This document shows, one piece after another, positions 6,424 to 11,891 of a DNA stretch of 11,891 nt. The translations under genes were made by a program, and so were the position numbers. Every line of letters begins with the position of its first letter. Within the stretch, counting starts at the first letter, position 1. A model generated the notes under the pieces. The model made no database searches, was not told the DNA's origin, and was given only the letters and a program-made list of their open reading frames with translations. Source of the DNA: an uncultured Acidobacteriota bacterium. Lineage in GTDB: Bacteria > Acidobacteriota > Terriglobia > Terriglobales > Acidobacteriaceae. The stretch is from the NCBI GenBank assembly GCA_903832475.1, contig CAILBQ010000511.1:1-11891 (forward strand), given 5' to 3'.

Positions 6424-7452
6424 ATGAAGCGATCAAGCGGACAGCAGGCCAGATTGGCGGAAAACGCCGCATCGCGCCTGACCGTGATCGCTGCCGTCCT
6501 GTTGCTGGCCTGTGCCACCGCTCATGCAGTCAGCTGCACGCCCCAGGCGGAAATGCCTGCCGCCGACCGCGAAGCCTTGATTGCCGCCGCCACGCCTATC
6601 GCAAGTGCGGTCGCTTCGCAGAATTATGACGCCCTCCAAGCCTCGCTCCTGCCGGCGGTCATTCCCGATTGGGATGGCATCCGCGCCGGCGCCGCGGCTG
6701 GCGCTCCTCTTCTCAAAGGCGGCGAACTGCATTGGCACAACGCCTACTTCCTCGTTGCGACCGAACTCAAGGGCCCCACCGACACACAGTTTTTTTGCAC
6801 CACGCCCGATGCCTCCCTGACCGTGACCATCAACTTGCGAAACCTGCCCCCCGGCCAGTACGCGCTGGTGCTCGGCGAATATGCCGGCTCGCCCATGGAT
6901 GGTCAAATTGCTCTCATCCTTGGCTTTGACAGCAAGTGGAAGCTGGGCGGCCTGTTCGTTCGCGAGGGCACGCTGAGCGGACACGACGGGGTGTGGTACT
7001 GGACCCAGGCTCGCCAACTGGCCAAGACCAATCAGCCCTGGAGCGCGTGGTTCACCTACGATCTGGCCCGTTTTCTGCTGCTTCCCGTCGATTTCCTGTC
7101 TTCGCCAAACCTCGAAAAACTGGGCCGCGAACAGGCTCAGCTCAAGGTGAATCCCCTCGAGAGCCTGCCGCTTACGGTTTCCGGAACAGGTGGCGAATAC
7201 GCAGGAAAAACCTGGAAAGTCACGGCTCTCCGCGTCGATCCAACCCTTCACCTTCCCGATCTGGGCCTGACCTACCAGGGTACCGGGCAGAGCGATCCTC
7301 GCGCCCAGCGCGCCGAAGCCATTGCCGTCATGTCCGGGTTTCTTAAACTCCATCCCGATCTTCGCAACAGTTTTCACGGACTTTGGGCTTATAGTGAAAC
7401 TGATGGCAAGCAAAGCTATGCCATCGAGCAGGCGATGCACGATATCCCATAA
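6424..7452 (+). CDS. Exported protein of unknown function
   Basis: Encodes 342 residues. GGAG at 6412-6415 lies 8 bases before ATG 6424; a GTG at 6415 overlaps that site and is less likely as a start. The N terminus has basic residues, then a hydrophobic run (about 19-29) ending LLLAC, then ATAHAVSC. Two readings are possible: lipoprotein processing at C30, or signal peptidase I after AHA. The mature part is Trp-, Tyr- and Leu-rich with mixed secondary structure, including GKWKLGGLFVREGTL-like beta segments and a motif WYWTQARQLA. I do not recognise a catalytic site or a family. The last 30 residues (LRNSFHGLWAYSETDGKQSY) look structured. It is divergent from the STN-like gene; the 152-base gap between them should hold both promoters, though none is clear. 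A 343-residue open frame on the opposite strand is judged a shadow. Confidence 0.75.
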   Translation: MKRSSGQQARLAENAASRLTVIAAVLLLACATAHAVSCTPQAEMPAADREALIAAATPIASAVASQNYDALQASLLPAVIPDWDGIRAGAAAGAPLLKGGELHWHNAYFLVATELKGPTDTQFFCTTPDASLTVTINLRNLPPGQYALVLGEYAGSPMDGQIALILGFDSKWKLGGLFVREGTLSGHDGVWYWTQARQLAKTNQPWSAWFTYDLARFLLLPVDFLSSPNLEKLGREQAQLKVNPLESLPLTVSGTGGEYAGKTWKVTALRVDPTLHLPDLGLTYQGTGQSDPRAQRAEAIAVMSGFLKLHPDLRNSFHGLWAYSETDGKQSYAIEQAMHDIP

Positions 7453-7560
7453 ACCAAGAAGCAATACCGAAGATGTTGAATCGCACCACGGACTAGAGCC
7501 TCAACGGCCATTCTCAAAAGCAACCAGGCTGCCTTGGCTGCAACCGATCGAAAACAATTC

Positions 7561-7566
7561 AGGAGA
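7561..7566 (+). promoter_or_regulatory. Ribosome binding site supporting a TTG start for the Nudix gene
   Basis: AGGAGA sits with its GGAG core 7 bases before TTG 7573. An earlier in-frame TTG at 7534 has no such site. Confidence 0.6.
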
Positions 7567-7572
7567 AACTGC

Positions 7573-8037
7573 TTGGCGCAACGGGAATTCCCCGGCAGTC
7601 CCCTTGTCGGCGTCGGCGCCGTCATTTTCGACGATCAGGACCGCGTCTTGCTGATTCAGCGGGCCACCGAGCCCAACAAAGGACGCTGGTCGATTCCCGG
7701 CGGTCTCGTCGAACTCGGCGAACCCATCCTGGACGCACTTAGGCGGGAAGTTCTGGAAGAAACAAGCCTTTCCGTCGAGCCAAAAGCAGTCGTAGATGTC
7801 GTAGATCGCATCTATACCGATAGGGTCGGTGTAGAAACCAGGATTCTTTATCACTACGTTGTCGTCGATTACTGGTGCCGGCTTGTTTCCGGCGAAGCCA
7901 AATGCAGTAGCGACGCGGCAGACATACGCTGGGCACCGGCGAGCGAATGGCAAAATTCGCTTGAACTGGATCCGGTGACGATACAGGTAATTCAACAAGG
8001 CTGGGCGATGGCGCGGGAGTCAGGGACAGATGCTTAA
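7573..8037 (+). CDS. Nudix hydrolase
   Basis: Encodes 154 residues. Nudix enzymes hydrolyse nucleoside diphosphates linked to another group in the cytoplasm. The Nudix box begins at GGLVELGE (about residue 42) and continues PILDALRREVLEETSL, with the metal-binding REVLEE intact; the usual Gly of EETG is Ser here. The preceding VGVGAVIFDDQDRVLLIQRATEPNKGRWSIPGG is typical of the ADP-ribose pyrophosphatase/MutT-like group. Substrate cannot be told from sequence. Start TTG 7573 is preferred because AGGAGA lies just upstream and the domain begins only a few residues later; TTG 7534 would add 13 residues. The 3' end overlaps the hydrolase gene by 8 bases, so the two are probably co-transcribed. 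The 120-base gap before it holds nothing I can name. Confidence 0.9.
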   Translation: MAQREFPGSPLVGVGAVIFDDQDRVLLIQRATEPNKGRWSIPGGLVELGEPILDALRREVLEETSLSVEPKAVVDVVDRIYTDRVGVETRILYHYVVVDYWCRLVSGEAKCSSDAADIRWAPASEWQNSLELDPVTIQVIQQGWAMARESGTDA

Positions 8038-9013
8038 GAAGACAATTCTCCGGATTTCCATCGTGCTGGCCATCGTCGTGGCGGCGACCGGATCGGTCTT
8101 CTACGCCCGCCCTACTTGGGTCTACGCGCAGCTGCAGGAAATCCGCCTGCGCTTCGACGGGGTCGAGAGCCATCAGGTGATGATCGACGGGCACCGCATT
8201 CACTACTACGCGCGCGGACCGGTCGTCGGAACGCCGGTCGTTCTCATTCACGGCCTGGGCGGCCGCTCGGAAGACTGGACCAATCTCGCTCCGTATTTGG
8301 AGCACGCTGGCTTTCGCGTTTACACCCCCGACCTGCTCGGCTTTGGCCAGTCCGAAGAGCCGACCAATGCCACCTACTCGATCGCCGATCAGGCGCAGCT
8401 AGTGGAAAGCTTCTTTGACACGGTGGGAATCAAGCAGGCCGACCTCGCCGGCTGGTCCATGGGCGGCTGGATCGCCCAGAAGGTGGCTGTCGATCACCCC
8501 GAGCGGGTTCGGCGCTTGGTGCTGATGGACAGCGCCGGTCTGATGATGCGCCCGGACTGGGACACGCGTCTCTTCACCCCGACGACGCCCGCCGAACTGG
8601 ACCAGCTCGACGCGCTTTTGATGCCGCACCCTCCCGTCGTGCCCGGCTTCGTCGCGCAGGACATACTGCGCCTGTCCGCCAGCTACGCGTGGGTGGTCAA
8701 GCGCGCTTTGGCCTCGATGATGACCGCCAAGGACGTAACCGACGCCGATCTGCCCAAATTGAAAATGCCGGTGCTCATCCTCTGGGGCGAGCAGGATCGC
8801 ATCACTCCGCTGACCGAAGGCTGGGCCATGCACGCGCTTATCCCTCAGTCTCGGCTGGCTGTCGCCAAGGGCTGCGGCCACCTGGCGCCGCAAAGCTGCT
8901 CCAAACAGTTCGGCCCAGAAATGGTCAAATTTCTGCAGACCGGCGACCCCATGTCGACCAGCGACCGGCTCATGGCAAGCAAGCGATCCAGCGGCGGCCA
9001 ATACGGCTTCTGA
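8030..9013 (+). CDS. Membrane-anchored alpha/beta hydrolase
   Basis: Encodes 327 residues. Residues 6-24 form an uncleaved-looking N-terminal hydrophobic anchor, placing the rest probably outside the cytoplasm. The fold starts near 48 with the oxyanion segment HGLGG (74-78), then DLLGFGQS (101-108), the nucleophile elbow GWSMGG with Ser143, the acid Asp256 in LWGEQDRITP, and His284 in GCGHLAP. The triad is complete, so it should be an active esterase, lipase or related hydrolase. A cap region at about 170-240 (RPDWDTRLFTPTTPAELDQ) may set specificity and resembles that of lipases acting on acyl esters. The substrate is unknown. ATG 8030 lies inside the end of the Nudix gene, with GGGAG 10 bases upstream, suggesting coupled translation. 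Confidence 0.9.
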   Translation: MLKKTILRISIVLAIVVAATGSVFYARPTWVYAQLQEIRLRFDGVESHQVMIDGHRIHYYARGPVVGTPVVLIHGLGGRSEDWTNLAPYLEHAGFRVYTPDLLGFGQSEEPTNATYSIADQAQLVESFFDTVGIKQADLAGWSMGGWIAQKVAVDHPERVRRLVLMDSAGLMMRPDWDTRLFTPTTPAELDQLDALLMPHPPVVPGFVAQDILRLSASYAWVVKRALASMMTAKDVTDADLPKLKMPVLILWGEQDRITPLTEGWAMHALIPQSRLAVAKGCGHLAPQSCSKQFGPEMVKFLQTGDPMSTSDRLMASKRSSGGQYGF

Positions 9014-9021
9014 ACTCGAAC

Positions 9022-9048
9022 GTACATTAAATTGCATTGCAAATGTAC
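9022..9048. promoter_or_regulatory. Nested palindromes, probable operator of the toxin-antitoxin pair
   Basis: GTACATT (9022-9028) is an exact inverted repeat of AATGTAC (9042-9048), with 13 bases between. Inside it is a second palindrome, TTGCA-T-TGCAA (9032-9042), and another TGTAC follows at 9051-9055. The AT-rich block stands out against the GC-rich surroundings and lies 19 bases before ATG 9067. Phd-family antitoxins are known to repress their own operon by binding palindromes there; that this is the site is inferred. Confidence 0.55.
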
Positions 9049-9066
9049 ATCCTGTACGCTCTCTGC

Positions 9067-9324
9067 ATGGATGTTTCCATCACCCAATTCCGCCGCGACC
9101 TCTTTGAGCTGGTAAACCAAGCCATGAAGGGTACTGAGGTGTGCGTTGTTCATCGAGGTAAGCGCTTCAAGATCCAGCCGCTTGATGCTCCGCCTGATCG
9201 CCTGAGCCGCATCACCAGCCTGCCCATCGCAGAGCCTGCGCGTCCGACCGACCCCAATGACCAACGAGGCTCTTTGCTGCATGAGATGGAGAAGTCCTGG
9301 GAGCGGGACTGGAACTCCCTGTGA
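9067..9324 (+). CDS. Phd/YefM-family antitoxin
   Basis: Encodes 85 residues from ATG 9067. The N terminus MDVSITQFRRDLFELVNQAMKGTEVCVVHRGKRFKIQPL is the Phd/YefM DNA-binding and dimerisation fold. The C terminus LHEMEKSWERDWNSL is the short helix that in relatives wraps the toxin's active site. An earlier in-frame ATG at 9043 would add MYILYALC and would put the start inside the right arm of the upstream palindrome, so 9067 is preferred, although neither start has a strong ribosome binding site. The gene overlaps the toxin by 4 bases (GTGA). It should neutralise the toxin and repress the operon, jointly with it. Confidence 0.85.
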   Translation: MDVSITQFRRDLFELVNQAMKGTEVCVVHRGKRFKIQPLDAPPDRLSRITSLPIAEPARPTDPNDQRGSLLHEMEKSWERDWNSL

Positions 9325-9701
9325 TCGCCTACCTGGATACGAATGTCGTCGTGTGGCTGGCTCAAGGCAGCCTGGACCGAATCAGCCAAAAAGCGCAGCA
9401 GCACCTTAACGAAGCAGAATTGCTGCTCTCCCCCATGGTGCTGCTCGAACTCGAATACCTCTTCGAGGTCAAGCGCCTCCGCATTGGCGCGCGCGACATA
9501 TTCCTCAAGATCGAACATGAGCTCGGCGTTCGCCGCTGCGACTTCACGTTTTCGTCGATTGTCAGCGCGGCGCTCGACGAGAAGTGGACTCGCGACCCCT
9601 TCGACCGGATGATCGTCGCCCATGCCAAAGCCAACGGCTTCGCGAACCTGATTTCTGCCGACGAAGAGATCAGCCAGCACTACCCGCGAACGATCTGGTA
9701 A
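9321..9701 (+). CDS. vapC: PIN-domain toxin (VapC-like ribonuclease)
   Basis: Encodes 126 residues, the usual size. PIN toxins are Mg-dependent RNases, many cutting tRNA or rRNA when freed from the antitoxin. The acidic site is complete: D6 in YLDTNVVVW, E43 in LLELEYL, D92 and D95 in RDPFDRMIVAHA, and D114 in ISADEEI. The GTG start at 9321 overlaps the antitoxin stop, so translation is probably coupled. The antitoxin belongs to the Phd rather than the AbrB-like VapB group, a pairing that is known among VapC relatives. It ends 6 bases from the stop of the convergent ubiX gene. The target RNA is unknown. Confidence 0.9.
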   Translation: MIAYLDTNVVVWLAQGSLDRISQKAQQHLNEAELLLSPMVLLELEYLFEVKRLRIGARDIFLKIEHELGVRRCDFTFSSIVSAALDEKWTRDPFDRMIVAHAKANGFANLISADEEISQHYPRTIW

Positions 9702-9707
9702 TCGCGT

Positions 9708-10304
9708 CTATTGATCTTCTTTCCAGACATACGCATCTTTCTGCGGCAAACCGATATGCCCCAGGACGCGGTAGACAAATTGCCGGGCCATCTCCGTCGA
9801 GTCGACTGGACGATTGTAGAAGGTGGGAATGACGGGAAAAATCACTGCGCCGGCGTCCGAGGCCAGCTGCATATTGCGCAGGTGGATGCGGTTGAAGGGC
9901 GTTTCCCGCACGCAGAGGATCAGCGGCCGGCGTTCTTTGAGCGTCACGTCGGCAGCCCGGGCAATCAGCGTGTCCGCCATGCCATTGGCAATCGAAGCCA
10001 GCGTTCCCATGCTGCAGGGCAGGACGATCATGCCGTTTGAGGGATGGCTGCCGCTCGCGATCGACGCCCCGATATCGTCTTGAGACAGCTGAATCGTCTT
10101 CGATCCATGGCAGCCTAAAAGCTTTTCAGTCAGTCCGTTGCGACCACTGATATCAAGTTCTTCTGCAAGAACGCGCAGCGAATTTTCCGACGGCAAGAAA
10201 TGCACCCGCTCCACGCGATCGTCGGCCTCCAGCGCGCGAAGCATCTCCCGCGCAAACACGCTGCCCGATGCGCCCGTCATGGCGAGTGTAAGGTTCAACT
10301 CCAA
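9708..10304 (-). CDS. ubiX: Flavin prenyltransferase UbiX
   Basis: Encodes 198 residues, the normal length. UbiX attaches a dimethylallyl group to FMN to make prenylated FMN, the cofactor of UbiD-type decarboxylases used in quinone synthesis and other decarboxylations. Motifs seen are TGASGS (10-15), PSENSLRVL (38-46), VLPCSMGTLASIANGMADTL (94-113), and the ERRPLILCVRETP then HLRNM block (124-145), all typical of the flavin and prenyl-phosphate pocket. The start is TTG 10304, supported by AGGAAGGA 8 bases upstream; the next in-frame ATG lies within the flavin-binding strand and would truncate it. No ubiD is in the window. It is the last gene of a probable four-gene set behind purB. Confidence 0.95.
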   Translation of the reverse strand: MELNLTLAMTGASGSVFAREMLRALEADDRVERVHFLPSENSLRVLAEELDISGRNGLTEKLLGCHGSKTIQLSQDDIGASIASGSHPSNGMIVLPCSMGTLASIANGMADTLIARAADVTLKERRPLILCVRETPFNRIHLRNMQLASDAGAVIFPVIPTFYNRPVDSTEMARQFVYRVLGHIGLPQKDAYVWKEDQ

Positions 10305-10312
10305 GTTTGCAT

Positions 10313-10320
10313 TCCTTCCT
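10313..10320 (-). promoter_or_regulatory. Ribosome binding site supporting the ubiX TTG start
   Basis: AGGAAGGA on the minus strand ends 8 bases before TTG 10304 in the 31-base gap after the DUF1579-like gene. Confidence 0.6.
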
Positions 10321-10335
10321 GAATCTGTCCGGCGG

Positions 10336-10908
10336 TCACGGCTTCGCGGCGCTGGCCTTTTTCACATACGTGGTCACGAAGAGGCTGGTCCAGCTCTCGC
10401 CGTTTTTCATTTCGACTTGAAACGTCAGCTTGTCCGGCGTCGGATTCTCGTAGGTCGCGCGCAGCACCGGGCCCGCCCCGGCAGGCTCGCTCATCAGCAC
10501 CAGCTTGTTGCCGGTCAACTCGCCCGTCAGCATGGTGGGGTGGTACGACGTGTCGTTGAACCACCACGCCGTGTACTTTCCCGACTGCTTGTCAAAGGAA
10601 ATGAAGTGGCGCGTGTCCGTCGGCTTGCGCCCGGGCAGCGTGGTCGAGAGCATTTCGCAGAGGTACTTGTTGGCGATTCCCATGGCAATGCTGTCGGTAG
10701 CATCACCCACCATGGCCGGCCCGCCGTCGGTGTTGAAGTTCTGCTTGCCCGCCCAGTCCCCCTGCATGAAGGAAAGCTTTGCCAGCGCATCGGCGGGCTG
10801 CACCGCGGCAGGGCCAGTGGATTGGCCTGCTGGTTGGACCGTCGGCTGCTGACCCGCAGCAGAAAAGACCCCGCTTACAGCCAAAAGAATCGAAACCAAA
10901 AGCTTCAT
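10336..10908 (-). CDS. Exported DUF1579-like protein
   Basis: Encodes 190 residues. Residues 1-19 are a signal peptide (MKLLVSILLAVSGVFSAAG, cleavage near there), followed by a Gln/Pro/Ala linker to about 40. The rest reads LSFMQGDWAGKQNF, ISFDKQSGKYTAWWFND, MLTGELTGNKLVLMSEP and LRATYENPTPDKLTFQVEM, a beta-barrel-like series as in the DUF1579 family of lipocalin-like proteins, whose ligand is unknown. The start ATG 10908 is well supported by AGGAGGT ending 4 bases before it; an upstream in-frame start at 11061 would run into the preceding gene and break the signal peptide. It lies 31 bases after the unknown gene and 31 bases before ubiX, so it is probably co-transcribed with both. Confidence 0.75.
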   Translation of the reverse strand: MKLLVSILLAVSGVFSAAGQQPTVQPAGQSTGPAAVQPADALAKLSFMQGDWAGKQNFNTDGGPAMVGDATDSIAMGIANKYLCEMLSTTLPGRKPTDTRHFISFDKQSGKYTAWWFNDTSYHPTMLTGELTGNKLVLMSEPAGAGPVLRATYENPTPDKLTFQVEMKNGESWTSLFVTTYVKKASAAKP

Positions 10909-10912
10909 CGAG

Positions 10913-10919
10913 ACCTCCT
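10913..10919 (-). promoter_or_regulatory. Full consensus ribosome binding site of the DUF1579-like gene
   Basis: AGGAGGT on the minus strand, 4 bases before ATG 10908, is the strongest such site in the window and sets the start, predicting high translation relative to its neighbours. Confidence 0.7.
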
Positions 10920-10939
10920 GACGGACAGAAGATATCTTT

Positions 10940-11491
10940 TCACGGCTTCTGTCTTTCTGTATGCTCTCGAACCACTTTGTAGGCCGAGCCATCGTAACGG
11001 TAAAGGCGATCACTGACAGAGGCTGCCGATGCCCAGGAGACGTCAATATCCCGGTAGCCATGCGCTACCCGACCGCGCAACTCCAGTGCAAGCCCATTTG
11101 CAAAAAGCATGACTTCAGCTTTACCCCTTCTAACCCGAACGATCCAGAACCACTCGCAGTCCGCTCCAATCATGGGCGGCTTGCCATGGACAACGTAATC
11201 CTTTTCAGTTGTCTGTCCAAGGGGTACGCGAACAACCTCGAAAGACGCACGCATCTGTTCAGGACTGAGGGTTTTAACTTCACTGTCCAAATCGTCCGCT
11301 TCAACTTTTTTCAGCAAGGCATCGAGAACTTCATCCGACGGAGGTCCTGCATTCTTCAGACCGCGATTTCCATCGTCGGGAGAAAATACGATGGGAGACA
11401 AGCCAGACTTTGCTCCGCTTTGAGCAACGACACAGATTGGCGTAGAAACGATGCCGACCAGGATCACCGAAGCTATGACCGCGTGTCGCAT
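10940..11491 (-). CDS. Exported protein of unknown function, coupled to purB
   Basis: Encodes 183 residues. Residues 1-23 are a signal peptide (hydrophobic ASVILVGIVSTPICVVAQ, cleavage near VAQ). The mature protein has an acidic helix-like segment (SDEVLDALLKKVEADDLDSEV, about 52-72), then alternating beta-like stretches (FEVVRVPLG, WFWIVRVRRGKAEVMLFANG) ending in RLYRYDGSAYK, a short motif often seen at the end of small exported proteins. I do not recognise a family or an active site. ATG 11491 follows the purB stop after a single base (TAA-G-ATG), and no ribosome binding site of its own is visible, so translation probably depends on ribosomes finishing purB. An exported protein directly coupled to a purine enzyme is unexpected and may be chance gene order. 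Confidence 0.72.
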   Translation of the reverse strand: MRHAVIASVILVGIVSTPICVVAQSGAKSGLSPIVFSPDDGNRGLKNAGPPSDEVLDALLKKVEADDLDSEVKTLSPEQMRASFEVVRVPLGQTTEKDYVVHGKPPMIGADCEWFWIVRVRRGKAEVMLFANGLALELRGRVAHGYRDIDVSWASAASVSDRLYRYDGSAYKVVREHTERQKP

Positions 11492-11492
11492 C

Positions 11493-11891
11493 TTAATCGC
11501 CCATTACGCGCGCATAGATCGCGTCCACATTCCCAAGCTGCCGCGTCATGTCGAAAGTCCTGGCCAGCTGCTCCGGCGAAAGCCTCCCGCTGATTTCCGG
11601 ATCCTTGGCCACTTCATCGCGAAAGACCAGATCCTCTTTCCACGCGCGCATGGCATGGGACTGCACCAGCCGATAGGCGTCCTCGCGCATCATCCCGGCC
11701 TCCGACAGGTCGAGCAGCAGCTGCCCGGAAAACATCAGGCCGCCCGTGCTTTCCAGATTCTTGATCATGCGCGCCGGGTACACCAGCAGCCTGTCGATCA
11801 GCGAAGTCGTCTTGGTCAACAGGTAATGCGTGAGGATGGTCGAATCGGGGAAAATGATGCGCTCGACCGACGAATGCGAGATGTCGCGCTC
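11493..11891 (-). CDS. purB: Adenylosuccinate lyase, C-terminal part (runs off the window)
   Basis: The last 132 residues are present; the gene begins beyond base 11891. PurB splits SAICAR and adenylosuccinate, releasing fumarate, in purine synthesis. The visible part opens with ERDISHSSVERIIFPDSTI, the characteristic block before the C-terminal helical domain, which binds substrate phosphate through its Ser/Arg residues. Then come LLTKTTSLIDRLLVYPARMIKNLESTGGLMFSG and the all-helical domain III (YRLVQSHAMRAW, IYARVMGD end). The catalytic Ser loop lies upstream, outside the window, so activity cannot be checked. An internal TTG at 11819 is not a start. The stop TAA is one base from the next gene's ATG, making purB the upstream visible member of the set that ends in ubiX. 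Confidence 0.95.
   Translation of the reverse strand, partial: ERDISHSSVERIIFPDSTILTHYLLTKTTSLIDRLLVYPARMIKNLESTGGLMFSGQLLLDLSEAGMMREDAYRLVQSHAMRAWKEDLVFRDEVAKDPEISGRLSPEQLARTFDMTRQLGNVDAIYARVMGD

Noticed and set aside
6433..7464. 343-residue open frame on the minus strand over the unknown exported protein
   Set aside because: Gly/Arg-rich translation without a signal or domain; the plus frame has a ribosome binding site and an export signal.
10929..10938. Perfect 10-base palindrome AAGATATCTT between the two exported genes
   Set aside because: It lies inside a tight gene set, is short and AT-rich, and has no T run or paired site; chance is the simplest reading.

Overview
The window is GC-rich, gene-dense chromosomal DNA, most likely from an acidobacterium (class Terriglobia or a close relative). 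The strongest clue is the exported von Willebrand factor A protein at 2122-3267, whose layout matches the VWFA-related family typical of Acidobacteriota. Several small exported proteins with no recognisable function, and starts using GTG or TTG, fit that placement. The assignment is inference from gene content, not a phylogenetic result. I see no rRNA, tRNA, CRISPR array, insertion sequence, phage gene or attachment site. No stretch over 300 bases lacks a gene; the longest gap, 3268-3521, is 254 bases.

Layout. 1-330: a cold-shock protein gene with a leader carrying a perfect UUCG hairpin. 410-1645 (-): queG, the last enzyme of queuosine synthesis, convergent with the cold-shock gene and divergent from a STAS-domain gene (1721-2083, +). 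2122-3267 (-): the VWA protein. 3522-4091 (+): an exported protein with a possible OB-like fold, ending 2 bases from the end of a convergent membrane glycosyltransferase gene (4094-5317, -). 5441-6271 (-): an exported STN-like protein with a glutamine/proline-rich tail. 6424-9701 (+): an exported protein of unknown function, a Nudix hydrolase overlapping a membrane-anchored alpha/beta hydrolase, and a Phd-type antitoxin/PIN toxin pair with a palindromic region upstream. 9708-11891 (-): a tightly packed set read as purB (only its 3' end is present), an exported unknown protein, a DUF1579-like exported protein, and ubiX.

How the genes relate. Most are single-gene housekeeping or envelope units in alternating orientation. 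Three groups look co-transcribed: Nudix plus hydrolase (8-base overlap), antitoxin plus toxin (4-base overlap), and purB-unknown-DUF1579-ubiX (gaps of 1, 31 and 31 bases). Five soluble exported proteins (VWA, OB-like, STN-like, purB-linked unknown, DUF1579-like), plus one more that may be a lipoprotein (6424-7452), point to an envelope-rich neighbourhood, but the sequence does not show that they act together.

I found no convincing new multi-gene system. The most worthwhile items are the stand-alone STN-like protein with its Q-rich tail, the purB-to-ubiX gene set with two exported proteins inside it, and the nested palindromes ahead of the toxin-antitoxin pair.
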